Shown here piece after piece: positions 45,043 through 52,863 of a DNA stretch of 64,000 bases (positions are counted from its first letter, which is position 1; each line of letters starts with the position of its first letter). The stretch covers positions 124,001 to 188,000 of the forward strand of contig JAFWTY010000007.1 in the NCBI GenBank assembly GCA_017518735.1, given 5' to 3'. The stretch is from Lachnospiraceae bacterium (GTDB taxonomy: Bacteria; Bacillota; Clostridia; Lachnospirales; Lachnospiraceae). A program made the position numbers and the translations under genes. Under the pieces are notes generated by a model. It made no database searches. It was not told the origin of the DNA and worked only from the letters and a program-made list of their open reading frames with translations.

Positions 45043-46080
45043 ATGGGTAGAAGAAAAGAAAACAAAGAGCGCAACAAAATCGAAAATTCCCTGGCAAGAA
45101 CAGGAGAGGTCATCAAAAATACAGCGGGTAAATTCAAGCACATCAGTGTCGGAAAACTGATCGGCTGGGGTATCGCCATGGTATTTATCTTCTTTTTGCT
45201 GAATCCCGAACTGATTCCCTTCCTTCCGGCGGAAATAAAAAAATCCCTTCTGGATATCAGAACGGAAATGTTCGGCGAAGTGGAGAAGATGTCGGGTTCC
45301 TTTAAGATTACGCCGTATGCCATAATCCGTGTCGTTGCCATTATTATCCTGATGGTATTTATCGCAACGCTGTTAAAGTTCATTTTTGAAAGAATCCATC
45401 CCAAGACTCCGAAGACAAAAAGTATCATCTCTCTGGCCTACAGTGCCACCAATTATCTGATTACCTTTATCACCGTTTTCCTTGTCCTTGCGGCGATTGG
45501 AATCAATCTGACCACTGTATTTGCCGGTGTCGGAGTTTTGGCTTTGATTATCGGTTTCGGTGCACAGAGTATGGTATCCGACCTTGTAACCGGTGTGTTC
45601 ATTGTTTTGGAAGGCCAGTTTAACGTAGGAGACATCATTGAAGTGAACGGCTATCGCGGCATGGTGGAAAGCATCGGAATCCGTACCACAACCGTCCGTG
45701 ATATCGGCAACAACGTAAAAATCATCAATAACTCCGACCTTCGAAACGTCTTAAACCGTTCCCTGGCAGAGAGTGTGGCATCCACTTCCGTCAGCGTATC
45801 CTATGACACCGATTTGGAGAAAGCGGAAGCCGTGATTGCGGAACTTTTGCCGGCAATCAAAGAGAAATACCCCGAAGTCTTCCTCGCCGTTCCCGAATAT
45901 ATCGGCGTGGACAAACTCGGTGAAAGTGGTGTAGAACTGAAATTCATCGCCAAGGTAAAAGAGCAGAATATCTACTCGGCTCCGAGACTTTTGAACCGTG
46001 AAATCAAGATTCATTTTGATAAAACCGGTATTGAGATTCCGTTCAACCAGATTGTGGTACATGAAGCGAAGGAAAAGTAG
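45043..46080 (+). CDS. Mechanosensitive channel, MscS family
   Basis: 345 residues. Positively charged N-terminus, helix at about 35-60, two more helices at about 98-118 and 138-165, then the pore-lining helix and beta domain GVLALIIGFGAQSMVSDLVTGVFIVLEGQFNVGDIIEVNGYRGMVESIGIRTTTVRD. Releases solutes on hypo-osmotic shock. It follows the symporter by 27 bases and precedes the rplM promoter. Confidence 0.9.
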   Translation: MGRRKENKERNKIENSLARTGEVIKNTAGKFKHISVGKLIGWGIAMVFIFFLLNPELIPFLPAEIKKSLLDIRTEMFGEVEKMSGSFKITPYAIIRVVAIIILMVFIATLLKFIFERIHPKTPKTKSIISLAYSATNYLITFITVFLVLAAIGINLTTVFAGVGVLALIIGFGAQSMVSDLVTGVFIVLEGQFNVGDIIEVNGYRGMVESIGIRTTTVRDIGNNVKIINNSDLRNVLNRSLAESVASTSVSVSYDTDLEKAEAVIAELLPAIKEKYPEVFLAVPEYIGVDKLGESGVELKFIAKVKEQNIYSAPRLLNREIKIHFDKTGIEIPFNQIVVHEAKEK

Positions 46081-46112
46081 CAAAAAATGCAGTAATTTAG
46101 GGAAACTTTCTG

Positions 46113-46141
46113 TTGACACGAAAGAATTCCTATAATATACT
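46113..46141 (+). promoter_or_regulatory. Promoter of rplM-rpsI
   Basis: TTGACA (46113-46118), 17 bases, TATACT (46136-46141). Strong SigA-type promoter about 175 bases before rplM. Confidence 0.85.
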
Positions 46142-46147
46142 ATTATC

Positions 46148-46314
46148 TGCGGCTAAAGCGTCGTTAGCCCCGATGCGAAGGCGGCAAAATGGCCTAAACC
46201 ATTGAATGGAGAATGGTTTGGCAATGTGAAGCTTGGATTTTTGGAATAGGGCGGCCCGGACATCCGCGTTAGGAAGAGAATCGAATCACTTGAAGTCATT
46301 TTGGAGGAAAAATC
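46148..46314 (+). promoter_or_regulatory. Structured leader of rplM
   Basis: Contains hairpins GGCTAA/TTAGCC (46151-46169) and AAACCATT/AATGGTTT (46196-46219), then a GC-rich segment and TTGGAGGAAAAATC before the ATG. An L13 leader class is known in Bacilli; this may be an analogue, which a covariance search would decide. Confidence 0.5.
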
Positions 46315-46743
46315 ATGAAATCTTATATGGCAAATCCTGATACCATTGAAAGAAAATGGTATGTGGTAGATGCAAACGGACAGACCTTAGGTCGTCTTGC
46401 ATCCGAAGTTGCAAAAGTTTTAAGAGGAAAAAATAAACCGCAGTTCACCCCTCACGAGGATACCGGCGATTTCGTTATCGTAGTAAACGCTGAGAAGATT
46501 ACAGTAACCGGTAAGAAGATGAATCAGAAGACTTACTTCACCCACTCCGATTACGTAGGCGGTGAAAAGGAAATCACCTTAAAGGAGAAGCTTGCAAAGC
46601 ATCCGGAAGAAGTAATCGAACATGCCGTAAGAGGTATGCTTCCCAAGGGACCTTTAGGAAATAAGATGTACAAGAAGTTATTCGTTTATGCAGGACCTGA
46701 TCACAAGCAGGCAGCACAGAAACCCGAAGTATTGACATTTTAA
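46315..46743 (+). CDS. rplM: 50S ribosomal protein uL13
   Basis: 142 residues: [61 protein letters not shown] and [13 protein letters not shown]. An early 50S assembly protein. TTTGGAGGA upstream. Confidence 0.98.
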   Translation: MKSYMANPDTIERKWYVVDANGQTLGRLASEVAKVLRGKNKPQFTPHEDTGDFVIVVNAEKITVTGKKMNQKTYFTHSDYVGGEKEITLKEKLAKHPEEVIEHAVRGMLPKGPLGNKMYKKLFVYAGPDHKQAAQKPEVLTF

Positions 46744-46772
46744 TTCGAAAGGACCAGTAAGGAGGAAATATA

Positions 46773-47174
46773 ATGGCTAAGAAAGCATCAGAAGTGTTCT
46801 ACGGAACAGGTAGAAGAAAATCATCCGTAGCCAGAGTTTTTGTTAAACCCGGCAAAGGAACCATCACTGTAAATAAGAGAGACCTGGATGAATATTTCGG
46901 TCTTGAATCTTTAAAGGTAGTTGTACGTCAGCCCCTCGTAGCTATCGACGGACTTGAGAAGTATGACATCACCGTTACCGTTAAGGGCGGCGGAACCACC
47001 GGTCAGGCAGGTGCAATTCGTCACGGTATTGCAAGAGCACTTTGCAAGGCTGATGAAGAGTTCAGACCCGTTCTTAAGAAAGCAGGTTTCTTAACAAGAG
47101 ACCCTCGTATGAAAGAAAGAAAGAAATACGGTCTCAAAGCTGCACGTCGTGCACCTCAGTTCTCAAAGAGATAA
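46773..47174 (+). CDS. rpsI: 30S ribosomal protein uS9
   Basis: 133 residues: [30 protein letters not shown] and the tail [25 protein letters not shown], which reaches the P-site tRNA. Paired with rplM as in nearly all bacteria. AAGGAGGAA upstream. Confidence 0.98.
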   Translation: MAKKASEVFYGTGRRKSSVARVFVKPGKGTITVNKRDLDEYFGLESLKVVVRQPLVAIDGLEKYDITVTVKGGGTTGQAGAIRHGIARALCKADEEFRPVLKKAGFLTRDPRMKERKKYGLKAARRAPQFSKR

Positions 47175-47186
47175 GAGTTATCTGCG

Positions 47187-47255
47187 AAATCAAATGCATA
47201 CAACGAGCCCCGGAATGCTTGCATTCTCGGGGCTTTTGTTATGCGTTTGATTTCA
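47187..47255 (+). terminator. Terminator of rplM-rpsI within an extended palindrome
   Basis: Inner stem AGCCCCG-GAATG / CATTC-T-CGGGGCT with CTTG loop and T4 (47207-47238) is the terminator. It is enclosed by a second inverted repeat, GAAATCAAAYGCATA (47187-47201 against 47241-47255, one wobble), giving a hairpin of nearly 70 bases. Confidence 0.9.
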
Positions 47256-47278
47256 TTGGAACGTAAGAAATAACTCGT

Positions 47279-47307
47279 TGAAGATTACAAAGCTTCTGTT
47301 TATAAGA
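47279..47307 (+). promoter_or_regulatory. Candidate promoter of the nucleotide-sugar genes
   Basis: TTGAAG (47279-47284), 17 bases, TATAAG (47302-47307), about 80 bases before the cytidylyltransferase ATG. An extended -10 (GCGGTAAAAT near 47329-47338) is an alternative. Confidence 0.45.
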
Positions 47308-47385
47308 GTTGTGAAATCACGAAAATTGCGGTAAAATAATATGGTAATATGTTGATACTGTCGGAACGGGAAAAGGAGGGGGATT

Positions 47386-48072
47386 ATGAGTAGAATCGCA
47401 ATCATAACCGCCAGGGGCGGTAGCAAGAGAATACCAAAGAAAAACATCCGTGAATTTCTGGGAAAGCCGATTCTTGCCTATTCCATCGAAGCTGCCTTGG
47501 GCAGCGGACTTTTCGATGAAGTCATGGTTTCCACCGACAGCACGGAAATCGCGGAAATAGCAGAGGCCTTCGGTGCAAAGATTCCGTTCTACCGAAGCGA
47601 TGCAACATCCAACGATTTTGCAACTACCAACGATGTGTTGCTTGAAGTACTGGATAAATACGAGCGCAGGGGAGTGCTTTTTGATACGGCGGTATGCATC
47701 TATCCCACGGCGCCTTTTGTGACGGCTTCCAAACTGATCAAAGCGGTGGAAGAGTTCGAGGCCTCCGATGCGGATACGCTGATTCCCGTGGTGCAGTATT
47801 CCTACCCGCCGCAGCGCGCACTGATCATCGATCAGGGCAAACTTCGTTTCCTCTATCCGGAGAATATGGACAGCCGTTCCCAGGATTTGATGCCGCAGTA
47901 TCATGATGTCGGACAATTCTATGTCTTCCGTCCGGAAGCATTCAAAGCCAACAAGAAGATAATGCTCGGCAACATCCTTCCCTTCATCGTGGATGAGCGC
48001 GAAGTACAGGATATCGACAACGAATCCGACTGGGCGATTGCGGAGATGAAGTATAAGACGATGCATCAATAG
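47386..48072 (+). CDS. pseF: Pseudaminic acid cytidylyltransferase PseF
   Basis: 228 residues. Nucleotidyltransferase signature ITARGGSKRIPKKNI, VSTDSTEIAEIAEAFGA, then CIYPTAPFVTASKL, RSQDLMPQYHDVGQFYVF and EVQDIDNESDWAIAEMKY, which resemble PseF more than sialate-specific NeuA. It activates pseudaminic acid with CTP to CMP-Pse, used for glycosylating flagellin or capsule. The other Pse genes (B, C, H, G, I) are not in this window. GGAGGGGG precedes the ATG; the next gene starts 9 bases after the stop. Confidence 0.85.
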   Translation: MSRIAIITARGGSKRIPKKNIREFLGKPILAYSIEAALGSGLFDEVMVSTDSTEIAEIAEAFGAKIPFYRSDATSNDFATTNDVLLEVLDKYERRGVLFDTAVCIYPTAPFVTASKLIKAVEEFEASDADTLIPVVQYSYPPQRALIIDQGKLRFLYPENMDSRSQDLMPQYHDVGQFYVFRPEAFKANKKIMLGNILPFIVDEREVQDIDNESDWAIAEMKYKTMHQ

Positions 48073-48081
48073 GGGTAGCCT

Positions 48082-48351
48082 ATGTTACGTTTGTTTAAAT
48101 CGAAAGAAGAAAAAGACCTCGATGCCCTCCTCGTGAAGGTGGATAACAATATGTCCAACAATTACAAGGATGCGGCACAGGCAGATTATAAGAATTTCTT
48201 AAAGCGGTTTGCGGAGTATGAAGAGGCGGGAAAGTTAAGCGATAAAGTGCTTGCTTATTACAAGCCGATCATTGAGGACTACGCAACCAGGCTTTCGAAG
48301 TTCACGCACAAAGACCAGCCGACCAAGTGGGGAGACTGGGAGAAAAAGTAA
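48082..48351 (+). CDS. Small helical protein of unknown function
   Basis: 89 mostly charged, helical residues (MLRLFKSKEEKDLDALLVKVDNN..., ending KDQPTKWGDWEKK) with no signal peptide or membrane helix. It lies between pseF and the fucose synthase gene with 9- and 21-base gaps, so it belongs to that operon. I do not recognise a family. The conserved context is the only hint of a role in surface sugar metabolism. Confidence 0.65.
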   Translation: MLRLFKSKEEKDLDALLVKVDNNMSNNYKDAAQADYKNFLKRFAEYEEAGKLSDKVLAYYKPIIEDYATRLSKFTHKDQPTKWGDWEKK

Positions 48352-48372
48352 GAGCGGAGTTTACAAATCATT

Positions 48373-49314
48373 ATGGAGAAAGATTCAAAAATTTATGTGG
48401 CAGGTCACCGCGGAATGGTGGGATCTGCGATCATGAGAGAACTGGAAAAACAGGGCTACACCAATATCATTACCCGCACGCATGCGGAACTGGATTTAAA
48501 ACGCCAGGAAGCGGTGGAAGAGTTTTTTGAGAAGGAAAAACCGGAATATGTTTTCCTCGCTGCAGCTAAGGTGGGCGGAATTGTAGCCAATCAGAGTGCA
48601 TTGGCGGACTTCTTATATGACAATATGATCCTGGAGATGAACGTGATTCATTCCGCATGGATGAACGGATGCAAGAAGCTTGAATTCTTAGGTTCCTCCT
48701 GTATCTATCCGCGTCTGGCTCCCCAGCCGATGAAGGAGGACTGCCTCCTTACCTCACCGCTGGAAAAGACCAACGAAGCATACGCCCTTGCAAAAATCTC
48801 GGGATTAAAGTATTGCGAGTTTTTGAACCTGCAGTATGGCATGGATTATATTTCCGTTATGCCGACCAATCTTTACGGCCCGAATGACAACTATCATCCG
48901 ATGCATTCCCATGTGCTTCCGGCATTGATTCGAAGATTCCATGAGGCAAAGGAAGAGGGACTGACCGAAGTAACCTGCTGGGGTGACGGAACACCGCTTC
49001 GGGAATTCTTATATGTGGACGACCTTGCAAACCTTTGCGTATTTTTAATGAACAACTATTCCGGAAACGAAACCGTGAATGCGGGTACCGGAAAGGAAAT
49101 CTCCATCAAGGATTTAACCGAACTGGTGGCGAAGATCGTCGGATACGAAGGAAAGATTCTCTGGGACAATTCAAAACCGAACGGAACACCCAGAAAGCTT
49201 CTGGATGTATCAAAAGCCGCCAACTTAGGCTGGACATATCAGACCGAACTTGAGGACGGAATCCGTCTTACTTATGATGACTTTGTAAATAACCCGACAC
49301 GTGCCGAAAGATAA
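48373..49314 (+). CDS. fcl: GDP-L-fucose synthase
   Basis: 313-residue short-chain dehydrogenase: NADP site VAGHRGMVGSAIMREL, AAKVGGIVANQ, SSCIYPRLAPQPMKEDCLLTSPLE, catalytic YALAKISGLKYC (Tyr-x3-Lys) and MPTNLYGPNDNYHP. Epimerase/reductase that turns GDP-4-keto-6-deoxymannose into GDP-L-fucose. The partner enzyme GMD is not in the window. Confidence 0.93.
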   Translation: MEKDSKIYVAGHRGMVGSAIMRELEKQGYTNIITRTHAELDLKRQEAVEEFFEKEKPEYVFLAAAKVGGIVANQSALADFLYDNMILEMNVIHSAWMNGCKKLEFLGSSCIYPRLAPQPMKEDCLLTSPLEKTNEAYALAKISGLKYCEFLNLQYGMDYISVMPTNLYGPNDNYHPMHSHVLPALIRRFHEAKEEGLTEVTCWGDGTPLREFLYVDDLANLCVFLMNNYSGNETVNAGTGKEISIKDLTELVAKIVGYEGKILWDNSKPNGTPRKLLDVSKAANLGWTYQTELEDGIRLTYDDFVNNPTRAER

Positions 49315-49340
49315 TTCTTTCCGGGGGAGGGAGTGTGTTT

Positions 49341-51080
49341 ATGGGTAATAACAGGAAGACATCTCCAAACAAAAATACGATAGACAGTACATTACGTTCC
49401 ATTTCGTCCGGAAAGCGCAGAATGCCCAAGAGCGGGTTCATCCTGCTGATCCTTCTGTACATGCTCGCGACGGTTATTGTAATCAAGACATCTCACGAGG
49501 CCGGAGCGGATTATACTCTTATGGGAAGATCCATTCCGCTGGTACGATTTACAGGCGTTTTTTCTTCCCTTGCCAACATGTGCACAATCTTTCTGGTTAT
49601 TTTTTATGGAAAGCTCGGCTTTGTTGTATCGCTATGCCTGATGGGCGCACAATATGCGCATATGATTTTTGATTTCTTTTATCATAAGAACTATTCATCA
49701 CTTGCGGGTATGTTTACAAGTATGGTCACGTTTGTGGCGATTATCGTGATTTACATTATCCGAAACCGTGCGGAGCAGTATCAGAGAAGTCTTGTGGAAA
49801 GCGCAATCACCGACAAGCTTACCGGCTTGCCGAACCGTTTTGCCGGACGGGAGTATCTCAGCAGAATTATGAAACGTGGTGAGAAGGTTGTTTATGTTGC
49901 CGCGGACATCAATAATTTCAAAAGCATCAACGATACCATGGGCTATGAAGTCGGAAACAGGATTCTGATTGAGGTGGCAGACCGCTGGAGACAACTGGCG
50001 GACGGCGGAACAACCGGAACCTTCGATCTCGTGGCACATATCAGCGGAGATGAGTTCGGAATTTCCATCCAGGGATATCAGTCGGATGAAGATGTGGTGA
50101 ATACCATTAACATGTTCAAGGAAGAACTGGAGCGTAAAATCACCATCGATGATTATGATTATTATGTGAAGGCAAGTTACGGTTATGCCGAGTTTCCGAC
50201 GGATGCCGAGGATTTGGAATCTCTGATTTCCTTTGCAAATCTGACCTTACACGATGTGAAACGTCGCGGAAATACGGACCTTGTACTTCGCTACTCCCCG
50301 GATCTGCTTCAGTCCGAGAAGACTTTGCAGATTGAACACATCATCCGTGAAGCACTGGATAGTGACACGATTTTCTGCCATCTGCAACCGCAGTACGATA
50401 TCAATCACAAGCTGCGTGGTTTTGAAGCACTGGCACGCTTGAAGAATGCGGACGGAACGTATATCAGTCCCGTAGACTTTATTCCGGTTGCGGAGAAAAC
50501 CGGACTGATCGATCAGGTTGACATGCGCATCTTCCATAAGGCGGCGAAGTTTTTGGAGAGCGCAATTCAGTCAGGCAAAAACGATATTTCCATCAGTGTC
50601 AACATTTCCGTTAAGCACCTGCTCAAAAACAACTTCATGGACGATATCCGTGAGATTATAAATACTTATAAGATTGGTCCCGAGAACCTGGAAATCGAGA
50701 TCACGGAGTCGGTTATGATTGAATCCGTGAAGCGTGCGCAGGAGATTATCGAGGAAGTAAAACGTCTCGGAATCAAGGTGGCAATTGACGATTTCGGAAC
50801 CGGATATTCCTCCTTAAGTTATTTGCACAACTTCCCTGCGAACCTTCTAAAAATCGATAAATCCTTCATCGACGCGATGAGCACGGGAGAGTCGTCGCAG
50901 AAGTATGTTGAGTCCATTATTTCCATCGGCCACGTGCTTGGCCTGGAAGTGATTTCCGAAGGTGTAGAGACGGAAGGACAGCTGGAAATCTTAAAGGGAA
51001 TCCACTGTGACTTAATTCAGGGCTATATCTGGGGTCGCCCCATGCCGCCCGAGGAAGCAATGAAATTAGTGAACGATTAA
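49341..51080 (+). CDS. Membrane-bound GGDEF-EAL protein
   Basis: Start taken at ATG 49341 because GGGGGAGGGAG lies 8 bases upstream; GTG 49335 is in frame but too near. 579 residues. Three to four helices at about residues 33-145 with short loops, then GGDEF (SGDEFGI, a form often still active; DINNFKSINDTMGYEVGN present) and EAL (FEALARL, EITESV, IDDFGTGYSSLSYL, SEGVET). Probably makes or breaks c-di-GMP in response to a membrane signal; which activity dominates is unknown. Confidence 0.9.
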   Translation: MGNNRKTSPNKNTIDSTLRSISSGKRRMPKSGFILLILLYMLATVIVIKTSHEAGADYTLMGRSIPLVRFTGVFSSLANMCTIFLVIFYGKLGFVVSLCLMGAQYAHMIFDFFYHKNYSSLAGMFTSMVTFVAIIVIYIIRNRAEQYQRSLVESAITDKLTGLPNRFAGREYLSRIMKRGEKVVYVAADINNFKSINDTMGYEVGNRILIEVADRWRQLADGGTTGTFDLVAHISGDEFGISIQGYQSDEDVVNTINMFKEELERKITIDDYDYYVKASYGYAEFPTDAEDLESLISFANLTLHDVKRRGNTDLVLRYSPDLLQSEKTLQIEHIIREALDSDTIFCHLQPQYDINHKLRGFEALARLKNADGTYISPVDFIPVAEKTGLIDQVDMRIFHKAAKFLESAIQSGKNDISISVNISVKHLLKNNFMDDIREIINTYKIGPENLEIEITESVMIESVKRAQEIIEEVKRLGIKVAIDDFGTGYSSLSYLHNFPANLLKIDKSFIDAMSTGESSQKYVESIISIGHVLGLEVISEGVETEGQLEILKGIHCDLIQGYIWGRPMPPEEAMKLVND

Positions 51081-51126
51081 TGGTGCTAAGCATCATTAAA
51101 AATTGATAGATTTAGGATAGAGTGTT

Positions 51127-52863
51127 ATGTTCCGATTATTAAAAAGTGTAAGAAAGTACTGGACACCATCCATCCTGACCATCTTCTTCATGGTCATGGA
51201 GGCAGGTGTCGAAACCCTGATTCCCTTCATCACGGCGAAACTGGTAAACCTGTTAAGTGCCGGTGATGTGGATATGAATCAGCTTCTGGCGACAGGAGGA
51301 ATCTTAATTGGTTTAGCCATTCTTTCCTTAACCTGCGGCGGATTGGGCGGATACACGGCAGCTATGGCCAGCACCGGTTTTGCCAAGAACATCCGTGGAG
51401 ATATGATTCGCAGGATTCAGACCTTCAGTTTCCACAATATTGACAAATTCTCATCGGCATCTCTGGTTACCCGTCTTACCACGGACGTAACCAACGTGCA
51501 GATGGCATATATGATGATCATCCGTATTGCGGTCAGAGCACCGTTAATGCTGATTTTCTCCATTGTCATGGCAGCCATCCTGGCAGGAAGACTGTCCTTA
51601 TCCTTCGTGGTACTGGTTCCCTTCCTTACCATCGGCCTTATTCTCATCGCTGTAATTGCTATGCCTACCTTCCGTAAGGTATTCAAGCGCTACGATGCAT
51701 TGAATGAATCCGTGGAGGAGAACGTCCGCGCCATGCGTGTGGTAAAGGGCTTCTCCAGAGAAGAATACGAAAAAGAAAAATTCGGCAATGCTGCGGAAAA
51801 CATCCGCAGGGATTTTACGAAGGCAGAAAAAATTGTTGCCTTAAACGGACCGCTGATGCAGTTTTGCCTGTACTTCAACATGCTCTTCGTTCTCTTCATC
51901 GGAGCGAAACTTGCAATCACTTCAAACGGTACCATCGTCAATGTCGGCGAGGTTTCCGCAATGTTAACCTACGGTGTGCAGGTACTGTTAAACCTGATGA
52001 TGCTTTCCATGATCTTCGTTATGGTGACGATGTCTGCGGAGAGTGCGAGACGTATCGGCGAAGTCTATGCCGAATTACCCGACATGAAGGAAATCGACAA
52101 TCCCGTCAAAGAAGTAAAAGACGGCTCCATTGTATTTCAGGATGTCAATTTCAAATATGCAAAAGATGCAAAACAGTTTGCACTTTTTGATATCGATCTG
52201 GAAATCCCTTCCGGTGCAACGGTCGGAATCTTAGGCGGTACCGGTTCTTCGAAGTCGACTCTGGTACAGCTGATTCCCCGTCTTTATGACGTAGAGGAGG
52301 GAAGTGTTTCGGTCGGCGGAGTGGATGTAAGAGACTATGATCTCGAAGTCCTTCGTGACAACGTGGCCATGGTGCTTCAGAAGAACGTCCTGTTCTCCGG
52401 AACCATCAAGGAAAACCTTCGCTGGGGCAATGCCGATGCGACGGACGAAGACATCATCGAGGCCTGCAAGATGGCCTGCGCCGATGAATTTATCGAACTG
52501 ATGCCGGACAAATACGATACCTTCATCGAGCAGGGCGGAAGCAACGTTTCCGGCGGTCAGAAGCAGAGACTATGTATCGCAAGAGCCCTTCTTAAGAAGC
52601 CCAAAATCCTCATCCTCGACGATTCCACCTCAGCCGTGGATACGAAGACCGATGCCAAGATCAGGGAGGCGTTTGCCAACTACATCCCCGATACGACAAA
52701 GATTATTATTGCCCAGCGTGTTGCCAGCGTAGAAAAAGCTGACATTATCTTAGTCATGAATAACGGCAGCATCGAGGCCAAAGGTACACATGAAGAATTA
52801 CTCGCAAGCAGTGAGATTTATAAAGAGATTTATGAATCACAGACGATGGGAGGTGAGGAATAA
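51127..52863 (+). CDS. ABC exporter half-transporter, subunit with degenerate ATP site
   Basis: 578 residues: six-helix membrane domain (about 1-310) and ABC domain (from about 330). Two sites deviate: Walker A reads GGTGSSKST, with Ser for the Gly before Lys, and the residue after Walker B is Asp (ILILDDSTSAVDT) instead of the catalytic Glu. The LSGGQ motif is VSGGQKQRL. This is the pattern of the degenerate partner in heterodimeric exporters such as BmrCD or TM287/288. The stop overlaps the start region of the next subunit. Confidence 0.92.
   Translation: MFRLLKSVRKYWTPSILTIFFMVMEAGVETLIPFITAKLVNLLSAGDVDMNQLLATGGILIGLAILSLTCGGLGGYTAAMASTGFAKNIRGDMIRRIQTFSFHNIDKFSSASLVTRLTTDVTNVQMAYMMIIRIAVRAPLMLIFSIVMAAILAGRLSLSFVVLVPFLTIGLILIAVIAMPTFRKVFKRYDALNESVEENVRAMRVVKGFSREEYEKEKFGNAAENIRRDFTKAEKIVALNGPLMQFCLYFNMLFVLFIGAKLAITSNGTIVNVGEVSAMLTYGVQVLLNLMMLSMIFVMVTMSAESARRIGEVYAELPDMKEIDNPVKEVKDGSIVFQDVNFKYAKDAKQFALFDIDLEIPSGATVGILGGTGSSKSTLVQLIPRLYDVEEGSVSVGGVDVRDYDLEVLRDNVAMVLQKNVLFSGTIKENLRWGNADATDEDIIEACKMACADEFIELMPDKYDTFIEQGGSNVSGGQKQRLCIARALLKKPKILILDDSTSAVDTKTDAKIREAFANYIPDTTKIIIAQRVASVEKADIILVMNNGSIEAKGTHEELLASSEIYKEIYESQTMGGEE

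Noticed and set aside
47386..48072. NeuA (sialate cytidylyltransferase) for this gene
   Set aside because: CIYPTAPFVTASKL, RSQDLMPQYHDVGQFYVF and EVQDIDNESDW match the PseF pattern more closely; NeuA remains a minor alternative.
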